Below are positions 1-7,060 of a stretch of 46,832 nt of DNA, piece by piece. Source of the stretch: Bacteroidales bacterium. Lineage in GTDB: Bacteria > Bacteroidota > Bacteroidia > Bacteroidales > UBA932. Position 1 is the first letter of the stretch, and each line of letters opens with the position of its first letter. The notes beneath the pieces were generated by a model. It was not told the origin of the DNA and did no database searches. It worked only from the letters and a program-made list of their open reading frames with translations. The position numbers were made by a program, and so were the translations under genes. The stretch lies in NCBI GenBank assembly GCA_017651225.1, contig JAGCDF010000016.1, forward strand, positions 1-46,832. The letters are read 5' to 3'.

Positions 1-585
1 CCCGCGGCCGCGCCCGGCGCCGCGACCTTCCAGCCCGCCGCCGGGCGCAGCCTGGCCGGCACCCGGACCGAGAAGAACCTCCTGGAGGCCTTCGCCGGCG
101 AGTCTCAGGCCCGCAACAAATATACTTACTACGCTTCCAAGGCCCGCAAGGACGGCTTCGAGCAGATTGCCGCCCTCTTCGAGGAGACGGCCGCCAACGA
201 GAAGGAGCACGCCAAGATCTGGTTCAAGTACCTGCACGGCGGCGCCGTCCCCGGCACAGCCGACAACCTCCGCGACGCCGCGGCCGGCGAGTACTTCGAG
301 TGGACGGACATGTACGCCCGCATGGCGAAGGAGGCCCGCATGGAGGGCTTCGAGGAGATCGCCCGGAAGTTCGAAATGGTGGGCGCCATCGAGAAGCACC
401 ACGAGGAGCGCTACCGCAAGCTTCTGAAGAACATTGAGGACAGGAAGGTCTTCACCAAGGACGGCGACGCCATCTGGCAGTGCGCCAACTGCGGCCACAT
501 CGTCGTCGGCCGGCAGGCCCCGGAGGTTTGCCCGGTCTGCGACCATCCGCAGAGCTTTTTCCAGGTGGAAGCAACGAACTATTAG
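1..585 (+). CDS. rbr: Rubrerythrin, 5' end outside window
   Basis: Non-haem iron peroxidase that reduces hydrogen peroxide in the cytoplasm of anaerobes. The frame is open from base 1, so the start lies upstream. Visible residues 20-150 form the ferritin-like four-helix domain with the diiron ligand motifs ([39 protein letters not shown]). The C-terminus is a rubredoxin-type iron centre with Cys161, Cys164, Cys177 and Cys180 of the visible part (CANCG and CPVCD). A normal rubrerythrin begins just before the KSLKGT-like segment, here RSLAGT at residue 17. The preceding Ala/Pro-rich stretch has no possible start codon, so the protein continues upstream, perhaps from another domain through a linker. 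It is first in a run of five closely packed genes. The flavodiiron gene at 19423 would serve a related oxygen defence. Confidence 0.95.
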   Translation, partial: PAAAPGAATFQPAAGRSLAGTRTEKNLLEAFAGESQARNKYTYYASKARKDGFEQIAALFEETAANEKEHAKIWFKYLHGGAVPGTADNLRDAAAGEYFEWTDMYARMAKEARMEGFEEIARKFEMVGAIEKHHEERYRKLLKNIEDRKVFTKDGDAIWQCANCGHIVVGRQAPEVCPVCDHPQSFFQVEATNY

Positions 586-588
586 ACC

Positions 589-909
589 ATGGACAACGAA
601 AAGAAACAACTGAACTTTGAGCTCCGCCCGGAGGTTGCGCAGGGCACTTACTCGAACCTGGCCATCATCAGCCACTCGCACAGCGAGTTCATCATCGACT
701 TCGCGGCCGTCCTCCCCGGGATGCCCAAGCCCGAGGTGCGTAGCCGCATCCTGATGACGCCGGAGCACTGCAAGCGCCTGCTCAACGCCCTAAACGACAA
801 CATTTCCCGCTACGAGGCCCAGTTCGGGCCCATCAGCCTCGGCAACGCGCCCGAGCAGAAGGGAACGTTCAACCTGGGAGACTTCGCACCGAATGGCACA
901 AAATCTTAA
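589..909 (+). CDS. DUF3467 family protein
   Basis: Small 106-residue soluble protein that matches DUF3467 in length and in the pattern HSHSEFIIDFAAVLPGMPKPEVRSRILMTPEH (two parts: residues 28-46 and 47-64). No signal peptide or membrane segment is present. The role of the family is unknown. It starts 3 bases after the rubrerythrin stop, and its 3' end overlaps the KdsC start by 17 bases, so it is probably cotranscribed and translationally coupled. In Bacteroidota this family is often a compact house-keeping neighbour, and nothing here narrows its function. Confidence 0.8.
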   Translation: MDNEKKQLNFELRPEVAQGTYSNLAIISHSHSEFIIDFAAVLPGMPKPEVRSRILMTPEHCKRLLNALNDNISRYEAQFGPISLGNAPEQKGTFNLGDFAPNGTKS

Positions 910-1432
910 TCTACAGAATATCAAGGCCATTGCCTACGACCTGGACGGCGTGGCGACCGACGGGAGCATCATCCCCATCGGTCCCACGCCCGAGGGTCTG
1001 CTGCGTGTCGTCAACGCGAAGGACTCCTTCGCGTCCCGCTTCGCGGCGAAGCAGGGCTACATCATGGGCATCATCTCCGGCGCTGAAACGGAGCCCCTCC
1101 GCAGCCGCTGCATCCACATGGGCGTGAAGGAGGAGAACCTCTTCCTCGGGGTGCGCGGCAAGCTGGCGGTCTTCCGCAAGTTCTGCGAGCAGAACGGGCT
1201 GGACGCCAGCGAGGTAGCGTTCTTCGGCGACGACATCCCTGACACGCAGGTGCTGCGCGCCTGCGGGCTCGGCATCGCCCCGGCCGACGCCGTCAACGAG
1301 GCGAAGGCCGCGGCGGACTACGTGACCGTGCGCCCGGGCGGCCGCGGCTGCATCCGCGAGGGCATCGAGATGATCATGAAGGCCCAGGGCAAGTGGGTGT
1401 TCGACGAGGACCATTTCGACCAGATCTTTTAG
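893..1432 (+). CDS. kdsC: KdsC-like 3-deoxy-D-manno-octulosonate 8-phosphate phosphatase
   Basis: HAD-superfamily phosphatase that removes phosphate from KDO-8-phosphate on the way to lipopolysaccharide core. The 179 residues match the C0-type KdsC length. The catalytic motif YDLDGVATDG gives Asp16 (nucleophile) and Asp18. Motif II is the serine of IISGAE (Ser62), motif III the lysine in GVRGKL (Lys90), and the metal-binding motif is FFGDDIPD (Asp113, Asp114). The start at 893 overlaps the upstream gene; the first residues fit the family. It is followed after one base by maf. A different small-sugar phosphatase of the same subfamily cannot be excluded because the kdsA/kdsB genes are not in view. 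Confidence 0.88.
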   Translation: MAQNLNLQNIKAIAYDLDGVATDGSIIPIGPTPEGLLRVVNAKDSFASRFAAKQGYIMGIISGAETEPLRSRCIHMGVKEENLFLGVRGKLAVFRKFCEQNGLDASEVAFFGDDIPDTQVLRACGLGIAPADAVNEAKAAADYVTVRPGGRGCIREGIEMIMKAQGKWVFDEDHFDQIF

Positions 1433-1433
1433 C

Positions 1434-2000
1434 ATGAAGAAGATTATTCTCGGCAGCAATTCGCCGCGCCGCAGGGAGCTGCTGGCGGGGCTGGACATCG
1501 ATTTCACGGTCGACACCGGCAATACCTTCGAGGAGCGCCTGGAGCCGGGCGTGGAGGCGCATCAGGTGCCCGTGCAGCTGAGCGCGGGCAAGTCGCACGG
1601 CTTCCACCGACCACTGGCGGCGGACGAGGTGCTGATCACGTCCGACACGGTCGTGATCGTGGATCAGGAGGTGCTGGGCAAGCCGCATTCCCGCGAGGAG
1701 GCGGTGGAGATGCTCTGCAAGCTGTCCGGCCGCGCGCACGAGGTGGTCACGGCCGTGACCATCCGCGACTGTGAGCGGGAGGAGACGTTCAGCGTGTCCA
1801 CGCAGGTGCATTTCGAGACGCTCGCGCAGGCGGAAATCGACCATTATATCGACAAGTACCGGCCGTACGACAAGGCGGGGGCCTACGGGATCCAGGAGTG
1901 GATCGGGTATGTGGGCATTTCCGCCATCGAGGGCTCTTTCTACAACGTCATGGGTTTCCCGGTGCACCGGGTCTGGCACGCGCTGCAGCGCTTCCTCTGA
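1434..2000 (+). CDS. maf: Maf-like nucleotide pyrophosphatase
   Basis: Cytoplasmic house-cleaning enzyme that hydrolyses non-canonical or excess nucleoside triphosphates (dTTP/UTP type) to monophosphates. The 188 residues span the whole family. The N-terminal signature is SNSPRRRELL (residues 8-17), followed by the catalytic SDTVV segment near residue 70, GKPHSREEA, and the C-terminal DKAGAYGIQEW and GSFYNVMGFP motifs. It starts one base after kdsC, and its TGA stop shares a base with the ATG of the next gene (TGATG), so both are translationally coupled. Confidence 0.93.
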   Translation: MKKIILGSNSPRRRELLAGLDIDFTVDTGNTFEERLEPGVEAHQVPVQLSAGKSHGFHRPLAADEVLITSDTVVIVDQEVLGKPHSREEAVEMLCKLSGRAHEVVTAVTIRDCEREETFSVSTQVHFETLAQAEIDHYIDKYRPYDKAGAYGIQEWIGYVGISAIEGSFYNVMGFPVHRVWHALQRFL

Positions 2001-3397
2001 TGGCCCGCGCGCCCTTCACCTACCCTTTCTGCTACACCCCCGCGCCCGACATCGTCGCCGCCGCGGAACGCCTCATTGCCTTCTTAGATCGGCCATTCGG
2101 GAGCTTGCCCCTGAAAACGTCCTGCTGCGCAGGACCCTTCCCACTGCCTTCGGCAGCGGGCCCCTCCCTCTTACGAAGCCGAGGGTGGCTACGGTTTTCA
2201 GGGGCAACTCCCGAAATGGCCAATTTATTGAAAGGAGGCAAGATGTTAGGGGTATTGAAAGTAGAGGATGAGGAAGGACGGGAGGATTACTTGTATGCGT
2301 TCAGCGGGACGGTCGGGGGTCGGGCGACGCTGCCGGGGTTTGTGCCGCCGATCTACGATCTGACGGCGCCGGAGGGCTATTTCCGGCAGCGCGAGGCGGA
2401 AATTTCCGCCATGCCGGCCGGACCGGAGCGCGCGGCGGCGTCGGCGGAACTGCAGACCTGGATCTTCGACCAGTACCGCGTCAGCAACGCCCGCGGCGAA
2501 ACCCTCACCATCCGCGAAGTCTTCGCCCGCCGCGGCCTCATCCCGCCCGGCGGCACGGGCGACTGCGCCGCCCCGAAGCTCCTGCAATACGCTTACAGCC
2601 ATCACCTTACGCCCATCGCCATGGGCGAATTCTGGTACGGCGCCTCCCCCGCCTCGGAAGTCCGCGAACAGGGCCGCTTCTACCCCTCCTGCACCGGCAA
2701 ATGCGGCCCCCTGCTGAGCTTCATGCTGGAAGGCCTGGACGTCGAACCCAACCCCCTCGACCGCGAATTCACCGCCGACAGCGAACCCCGCATCCTCCAC
2801 GAAGACGCCGACATCCTCGTGGTCAGCAAACCCGCCGGCATGCTCTCCGTGCCGGGCCGCACCCGCGCCAAATCCCTGCTGGACTGGCTCCGGGAGCGCT
2901 TCGGCGAAGTCCACTCCTGCCACCGGCTCGACATGGACACCTCCGGCGTCATGGTCTTCGCCCGCAACCTGGCGGCCAAATCCGAGCTCGAGCGGCAGTT
3001 CGCCGAGCGCGAAGTCGCCAAGACCTACCGCGCCCGCCTCGCCGCCGGCAGCCAACCTTTCGCCCACGCACGCAAAGGCACCATCGCCCTCCCCCTCTGC
3101 CTGGACTACTACGACCGCCCCCGGCAGATGGTGGACCGCGAGCACGGCAAGCTCGCCGTCACCGAATACGAAGTGCTGGAGCAACTCCCTGACGGTGAGA
3201 TCGATATCCGCTTCACGCCCAAGACCGGGCGCACCCACCAGCTGCGCGTCCACGCCGCCCACGCCGACGGCCTCGGCCGCCCCATCAAGGGCGACCGCCT
3301 CTATGGAAGCGCAGACGGAGGCCGTCTCTGGCTGCACGCCGAGAGCCTCCGTTTCCGCCACCCCGTCACCGGGGAGATTCTCTATTTCGAAGCCTGA
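2000..3397 (+). CDS. RluA-family pseudouridine synthase with in-frame palindromic insertion
   Basis: Isomerises uridine to pseudouridine in ribosomal or transfer RNA. The catalytic domain is residues 265-465; the active-site aspartate lies in CHRLDMDTSG (about residues 308-317), and the C-terminal signature TGRTHQLRVHAAH is intact. An N-terminal accessory region typical of Bacteroidota members precedes it (FTYPFCYTP, YAFSGTVGG, FVPPIYDL). The start at ATG 2000 is chosen because it overlaps the maf stop and begins the conserved N-terminus. Residues 31-74 are encoded by a strongly palindromic DNA element and look foreign: they separate the AAAERLIAFL helix from GGKMLGVL, which from memory are much closer in relatives. 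A strong Shine-Dalgarno-like AAAGGAGG (2231-2238) precedes an in-frame ATG at 2243, so a shorter product is possible. Its stop abuts the convergent esterase stop with no spacer. Confidence 0.9.
   Translation: MARAPFTYPFCYTPAPDIVAAAERLIAFLDRPFGSLPLKTSCCAGPFPLPSAAGPSLLRSRGWLRFSGATPEMANLLKGGKMLGVLKVEDEEGREDYLYAFSGTVGGRATLPGFVPPIYDLTAPEGYFRQREAEISAMPAGPERAAASAELQTWIFDQYRVSNARGETLTIREVFARRGLIPPGGTGDCAAPKLLQYAYSHHLTPIAMGEFWYGASPASEVREQGRFYPSCTGKCGPLLSFMLEGLDVEPNPLDREFTADSEPRILHEDADILVVSKPAGMLSVPGRTRAKSLLDWLRERFGEVHSCHRLDMDTSGVMVFARNLAAKSELERQFAEREVAKTYRARLAAGSQPFAHARKGTIALPLCLDYYDRPRQMVDREHGKLAVTEYEVLEQLPDGEIDIRFTPKTGRTHQLRVHAAHADGLGRPIKGDRLYGSADGGRLWLHAESLRFRHPVTGEILYFEA
2086..2226. repeat. Multi-hairpin palindromic element inside the rluA-family gene
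   Basis: The outer arms 2091-2120 and 2191-2221 are inverted copies over about 30 bases, differing only by three single-base indels (left GGCCATTCGGGAGC, right complement GGCCATTTCGGGAG, then TTGCCCCTGAAAAC in both). Between them sit three further hairpins: GTCCTGC-TGC-GCAGGAC (2119-2135), CCCACTGCC-TTC-GGCAGCGGG (2140-2160) and CCTCCCTC...GAGGGTGG (about 2163-2187). Together they would fold into a cloverleaf. The element is read through in frame without a stop. No second copy was found in this window. Inference: a mobile palindromic element tolerated inside a gene. Confidence 0.75.
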
Positions 3398-4948
3398 TTA
3401 CTGCCGGCTGCGGAACGCATCCAACTGCTTGAAACAGCAGTCGTTCAGGATGCCCTGCAGGGGCCGGTCGAAGTTGCGGCGCACGCCGCACTCATAATCG
3501 AAGATGAAGCATTCGCCGTTCTCCGGCGTATACGGCTGCCAGGCCGGCAGGCCCTCCACGTTGGGATCGCCCGTGATGGCGAAATTCGCCCAGCTGCGGC
3601 TCATGTTCTGCGCCAGCTGCCAGTCCGCCTCGGACGGCTCGGGCAGCACCCGGCCGTGCAGGTTCGGCGTGTTGAAGCAGAAATTCAGCTCGTAGCCGTG
3701 CACGGAACCCTGGTCCGCCGGGGACTTCCAGGTGAACATGTACATCCACAGGGGCGCCTTGCGGGTCGTCGCCACGGCGTCGGCCGTGATCAGCGTCTTG
3801 GGACGGAACATCATGTCGATGGACAGCAGGTCCTGCGGCGTGCAGTCGGGCCACGCTTCTTTAAAAGCGGCCACGTACTCGTCCACGCGCTCGCCGAAGG
3901 TCGCCTTCAGCTGCTCCTTCGCCTCGTCGAGCGTCATCGGCGTGCCGTACACGCGGCGCTGCAGCTCGTTGAAGGTCGTGCCGATCATCAGCGGCACGTC
4001 CGAGGAGATCTCCGCGAAATCGGGCTGGAACGGCTGCTGGAGCAGCACTTCCCCATCCGGCGCCGGGCCGAAGCCCCACATCATCGGCGTGCCCGGCGAG
4101 CGGGTGCCGATGCTCGCGGCCATGGCCCGCTGGCCGGCCGCGACCAGCTCGCCGTACGGCACGTCCTTGAGCTTCTCCACCTCGTCCGGGCCGAAGCCCA
4201 GCTCCGCCACGACGGCGCGCCCGAGCTCCTCGGTCATCGCTTTCGTGTTGACGTTCAGGATGGTACCGCTCATGATGATGGCCTTGTGGAAGAGCCCCTT
4301 CGCGGCGGGCATGCACATCAGCGTGCCCACCTTGCCGCCGCCTCCGGACTCGCCGAAAATCGTCACGTTGGACGGATCGCCGCCGAAGGCCTTGATATTG
4401 TCGCGAATCCACTCCAAGGCCTGCACGATGTCGAGCATGCCCACCATGTTGGAATGCTTGTACTGCTCGCCAAAGGTGGAAAGATCCAGGAAGCCGAGGA
4501 TGTTCAGGCGGTGATTCAGGCTCACCACGACCACATCCTGCTTCGCCAGGCCCATGCCGGGATTGCCGGCCGCCGAACCCGAGTCGAAGCCGCCGCCGTG
4601 GATCCACAGCATGACCGGCTTGCGGGCCTTCAAATCCGTGGTCCAGACGTTCAGTACGCAGGAGTTCTTCTCGGACATCACGCTCTCCGGCACCTCGCGC
4701 CGGCCGTTCCCCTGCATCACCTGCGGGCCGAAATGGTCGCAGACCATCACGGTGTCCCACTTCTCCACGGGCAGCGGCGGCATGAAGCGCTCCACGCGCG
4801 CATACGGAATGCCCTTGAAGGCCAGCGTGCCTTCTTCTTCAATGCCCCGGACCAGACCGGCTTTCGTGCGCACGGTCAGCGGATCGGACGGCGCACAGGC
4901 GTAACAGGCCGCCACGGCAGCCAGCGCCAGAATGAATCTTTTCACCAT
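3398..4948 (-). CDS. Type B carboxylesterase lipoprotein
   Basis: Alpha/beta-hydrolase of the carboxylesterase type B family, 516 residues. The signal peptide ends in a lipobox (LAAVAAC, Cys15, or CYAC, Cys18), so it is probably lipid-anchored in the envelope. Visible landmarks are the entry segment GLVRG...GIPYA, the oxyanion loop HGGGFDSG (from residue 117), and the nucleophile elbow FGESGGGG with Ser201 (usually GESAGG). The catalytic His lies in SVHGYELNF near residue 418. The substrate is unknown: plant-derived acetyl or feruloyl esters or xenobiotics are possible. It is the last gene of a three-gene minus-strand unit after ridA and the beta-flower gene; its TAA stop directly abuts the convergent TGA at 3397. 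Confidence 0.9.
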   Translation of the reverse strand: MVKRFILALAAVAACYACAPSDPLTVRTKAGLVRGIEEEGTLAFKGIPYARVERFMPPLPVEKWDTVMVCDHFGPQVMQGNGRREVPESVMSEKNSCVLNVWTTDLKARKPVMLWIHGGGFDSGSAAGNPGMGLAKQDVVVVSLNHRLNILGFLDLSTFGEQYKHSNMVGMLDIVQALEWIRDNIKAFGGDPSNVTIFGESGGGGKVGTLMCMPAAKGLFHKAIIMSGTILNVNTKAMTEELGRAVVAELGFGPDEVEKLKDVPYGELVAAGQRAMAASIGTRSPGTPMMWGFGPAPDGEVLLQQPFQPDFAEISSDVPLMIGTTFNELQRRVYGTPMTLDEAKEQLKATFGERVDEYVAAFKEAWPDCTPQDLLSIDMMFRPKTLITADAVATTRKAPLWMYMFTWKSPADQGSVHGYELNFCFNTPNLHGRVLPEPSEADWQLAQNMSRSWANFAITGDPNVEGLPAWQPYTPENGECFIFDYECGVRRNFDRPLQGILNDCCFKQLDAFRSRQ

Positions 4949-4961
4949 AATAATCAGTTAA

Positions 4962-5369
4962 TTAGCGGAAGAAGAAATAGTAAGCGACCCAGCGCATCGG
5001 GATACCCTCGGCGTAGCCGATGGTCCGATAGGACGAATCCTGGACCGTGCCGTTGCTCTTAATATAGCCGATGGTCCGGTACGAAGAGTCCTGCACGGTG
5101 CCGTCACTCTTGATGTAGCCGATCGTCCGGTAACTCCCGTCCTGGACCGTGCCGTTCTCTTTCAGGTAAGCGACCGTCCGGTAGCTGCCGTCCTGCACCG
5201 TGCCGTCGGCCTTGATGTGGCCGATGGTGCTGTAGTTGCTGCTCTGGATGGTGCCGTCGGACTTGATATAACCCAGGGTGCTGTAGTTCGAAGCCTTCAC
5301 CGTCTGGGCGTGGGCGGCGGAGCCGGCCAGGGCCAGCAAAGCCGCCAGGATGATAAGGATACGGCGCAT
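4962..5369 (-). CDS. 5-fold beta-flower repeat protein, secreted
   Basis: 135 residues with a cleavable signal peptide (about 21 residues, ending in AHA-Q). The mature part is six tandem 17-residue units of the form TVQDSSYRTIGYIKSDG, closed by a divergent tail with the run YYFFFR. This matches the Bacteroidota family known as 5-fold beta-flower proteins, which have a solved fold but no known function. The units are also recognisable as 51-bp tandem repeats in the DNA. ATG at 5369 is chosen because it lies just after the ridA stop and opens directly on the signal peptide; the ATG 21 bases upstream would overlap ridA. The esterase gene follows after 13 bases. Confidence 0.82.
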   Translation of the reverse strand: MRRILIILAALLALAGSAAHAQTVKASNYSTLGYIKSDGTIQSSNYSTIGHIKADGTVQDGSYRTVAYLKENGTVQDGSYRTIGYIKSDGTVQDSSYRTIGYIKSNGTVQDSSYRTIGYAEGIPMRWVAYYFFFR

Positions 5370-5371
5370 GG

Positions 5372-5749
5372 CTATTTCGCTGCGATACATTCGATTTCCA
5401 CCAGCGCCCCCTTGGGTACGGACTTGACGGCCACGGCGCTGCGGGCCGGGAAGGGTTCGGCGAAGAACTCGGCGTACACCTCGTTCATCGCGGCGAAGTC
5501 GCCCATGTCGGCCAGGAAGACCGTCGTTTTCACGACGTTGGCCATGGAAAGGCCCTCGGCGGCCAGGATGGCCTGCACGTTACGCAGGGACTGGCGCGTC
5601 TGCGCCTGGATGCCCCCTTCGGGGAAGGCGCCCGTGGCGGGATCGATGGGCAGCTGCCCGGACAGGAAGACGAGACCGGCGCCACTGTCGACAGCCTGGC
5701 TGTACGGACCGATGGCGGCGGGAGCGTTGGAAGTACTGATGGGTTTCAT
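5372..5749 (-). CDS. ridA: RidA family reactive intermediate deaminase
   Basis: Hydrolyses reactive enamine/imine intermediates such as 2-aminoacrylate made by PLP enzymes. The 125 residues match the family. The start MKPISTSNAPAAIGPYSQA is diagnostic, with FLSGQLPIDPATG, the substrate-carboxylate-binding arginine in PFPARSAVAV, and VEIECIA at the C-terminus. ATG 5749 is preferred to the one 15 bases upstream because family members begin at MKPI. The gene is preceded by a leader of about 150 bases that contains a terminator-like hairpin, so its expression may be attenuated. It is followed after two bases by the beta-flower gene. Confidence 0.92.
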   Translation of the reverse strand: MKPISTSNAPAAIGPYSQAVDSGAGLVFLSGQLPIDPATGAFPEGGIQAQTRQSLRNVQAILAAEGLSMANVVKTTVFLADMGDFAAMNEVYAEFFAEPFPARSAVAVKSVPKGALVEIECIAAK

Positions 5750-5789
5750 ATATAGGTAAATCACTAACTATTTTCGTGACGGACAGGCA

Positions 5790-5829
5790 TAAAAAGAAAT
5801 GAGTTGGTACCATCCCGGCAACAACTCAT
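5790..5829 (-). terminator. Intrinsic terminator or attenuator upstream of ridA
   Basis: Read on the minus strand, ATGAGTTG pairs with CAACTCAT (5799-5806 with 5822-5829). The stem continues, after one mismatch, as TGCC/GGTA around a GGGAT loop. It is followed directly by TTTCTTTTTAT. The run of T lies only on the minus-strand side, so it should act on transcripts heading towards ridA, about 40 bases before its ATG. Confidence 0.6.
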
Positions 5830-5906
5830 ACTAACCACATAATTAATAACACTAAAACTAATAACCAATAGGTTGATGGGCCAGAACGGTCACTTGCTCA
5901 ACCCGA
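5790..5906 (-). ncRNA. Candidate small RNA or attenuator leader upstream of ridA
   Basis: A Bacteroidota promoter (5910-5940, minus) would start a transcript near 5904-5906. The RNA opens with GGGUUGA, which pairs with UCAACC (DNA 5898-5903 with 5871-5876) around a 21-base loop. An AU-rich stretch follows, then a strong hairpin (5799-5829) and a U-rich run. The region has no plausible reading frame and is about 115 nucleotides long. It may be an independent small RNA or a regulated 5' leader of ridA. It does not match any riboswitch consensus I can recall. Confidence 0.45.
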
Positions 5907-5909
5907 GTG

Positions 5910-5940
5910 CAAAGGTACTACAAAAAATTGAATCTGCAAA
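5910..5940 (-). promoter_or_regulatory. Promoter for the ridA leader or small RNA
   Basis: On the minus strand, TACCTTTG (complement of 5910-5917) fits the Bacteroidota -7 consensus TAnnTTTG. TTTG (complement of 5937-5940) lies 19 bases upstream at the -33 position. Spacing and both boxes are near ideal, and the surroundings are AT-rich. Confidence 0.65.
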
Positions 5941-6071
5941 TTTTTTTTGAAAATTTTTTAATAATTTCTCTCATTGTTGATTTTCAATGTTTTAGAGTTA
6001 AATAAAATCTTTTTAAAGGGTTTTTCGACCGATAATTGCCGCTTTTTGAACGAAGTTTGTCGCTTTTTGCC

Positions 6072-6079
6072 TATCTTTA
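6072..6079 (+). promoter_or_regulatory. Probable -7 box for the BASS transporter gene
   Basis: TATCTTTA lies 18 bases before the ATG at 6098 and fits TAnnTTTG with one change. The best upstream TTTG (6045-6048) is 23 bases away, which is slightly long. The rest of 5941-6071 is very AT-rich with no recognisable gene; it probably serves as the shared upstream region of this promoter and the divergent ridA promoter. Confidence 0.4.
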
Positions 6080-6097
6080 CCTAATAAAACGTGTACT

Positions 6098-7060
6098 ATG
6101 AGTCCAGAAATCACCTCAGTTATAGACGGAATTAACGTCACCATGAACGCCGGTGGCATGAACACCATCAACATTGTCCTGGCTTTCGTGATGTACGGCG
6201 TGGCGCTCGGCATCAAGCCGAAGATGTTTGCCGAGGTATTCAAGAATCCCAAGTCCCTGATCATCGGCATGTGCTGCCAGCTCATCCTGCTGCCGCTGCT
6301 GACCTTCCTGCTGGCCCTGGCCTTCGGCCACTGGATCAGCTGGACCATGGCGCTCGGCATGATCCTGGTGGCCTCCTGCCCCGGCGGCAACATCTCCAAC
6401 TTCATGAGTTCGCTCTCCAAGGCGAACATCGAGCTCTCCGTCAGCCTCACGGCCGTCAGCACGGCCCTGGCCGTCCTGATGACGCCGTTCAATTTCTGGC
6501 TCTACGGCAACCTGTACCTGCATTTCGCCGAGATCGCCGGCGACGTGCCGCAGCTTGCCATTCCCCTTTGGGATGTCTTCAAGACCATCTTTATTTTATT
6601 AGGTATTCCCCTGACGCTCGGCATCCTGACCGCCCGCTACCTGCCCAAGGTGGCCGAGAAGATGAAGAAACCCATGCAGTGGTTCAGCATCATCTTCTTC
6701 GTCGCCATGGTGGTGCTCTCCTTCATGGGCAACATCGAGGCCTTCCTGAAGAGCATCCAGTACATCTTCCTGGTCGTGCTGATCCACAACCTGCTGGCCC
6801 TCAGCATCGGTTTCGGCATGGGTTCCGCCTTCAAGGTCCCCAAGAAGGACCGCCGCACCCTGACCATCGAGACCGGCATCCAAAACAGCGGCCTGGGCCT
6901 CGTCCTGCTGCTGGGCACCAACCTCTTCGCCGGCTTCCCGCCGCACGGCGGCACGCTCGTGATCACCGCCTGGTGGGGTGTCTGGCACATCATCAGCGGC
7001 CTGACCGTCAGTACCATCTTCAACCGCTACGAATTCCGCAAGGCCAAGAAGAATGGCTAA
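6098..7060 (+). CDS. Bile acid:sodium symporter family (BASS) transporter
   Basis: Inner-membrane protein of 320 residues with nine to ten predicted hydrophobic segments, homologous to sodium-dependent bile acid/organic anion symporters. Landmarks are LVASCPGGNISNFMS (broken-helix motif) near residues 90-104 and the second crossover motif ETGIQNSGLGL near residue 260, both of which bind sodium in the family. The substrate is not predictable from sequence: bile acids, pantoate, pyruvate or other organic acids are transported by relatives. Its end overlaps the acyltransferase start by 8 bases (ATGGCTAA), so the two genes are cotranscribed. Confidence 0.88.
   Translation: MSPEITSVIDGINVTMNAGGMNTINIVLAFVMYGVALGIKPKMFAEVFKNPKSLIIGMCCQLILLPLLTFLLALAFGHWISWTMALGMILVASCPGGNISNFMSSLSKANIELSVSLTAVSTALAVLMTPFNFWLYGNLYLHFAEIAGDVPQLAIPLWDVFKTIFILLGIPLTLGILTARYLPKVAEKMKKPMQWFSIIFFVAMVVLSFMGNIEAFLKSIQYIFLVVLIHNLLALSIGFGMGSAFKVPKKDRRTLTIETGIQNSGLGLVLLLGTNLFAGFPPHGGTLVITAWWGVWHIISGLTVSTIFNRYEFRKAKKNG

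Noticed and set aside
5799-5829. Possible T-box leader (GGGAUGGUACC resembles the T-box antiterminator GGGUGGUACCGCG)
   Set aside because: The match is short, the rest of a T-box (stem I, specifier loop) is missing, and T-boxes are not known in Bacteroidota.
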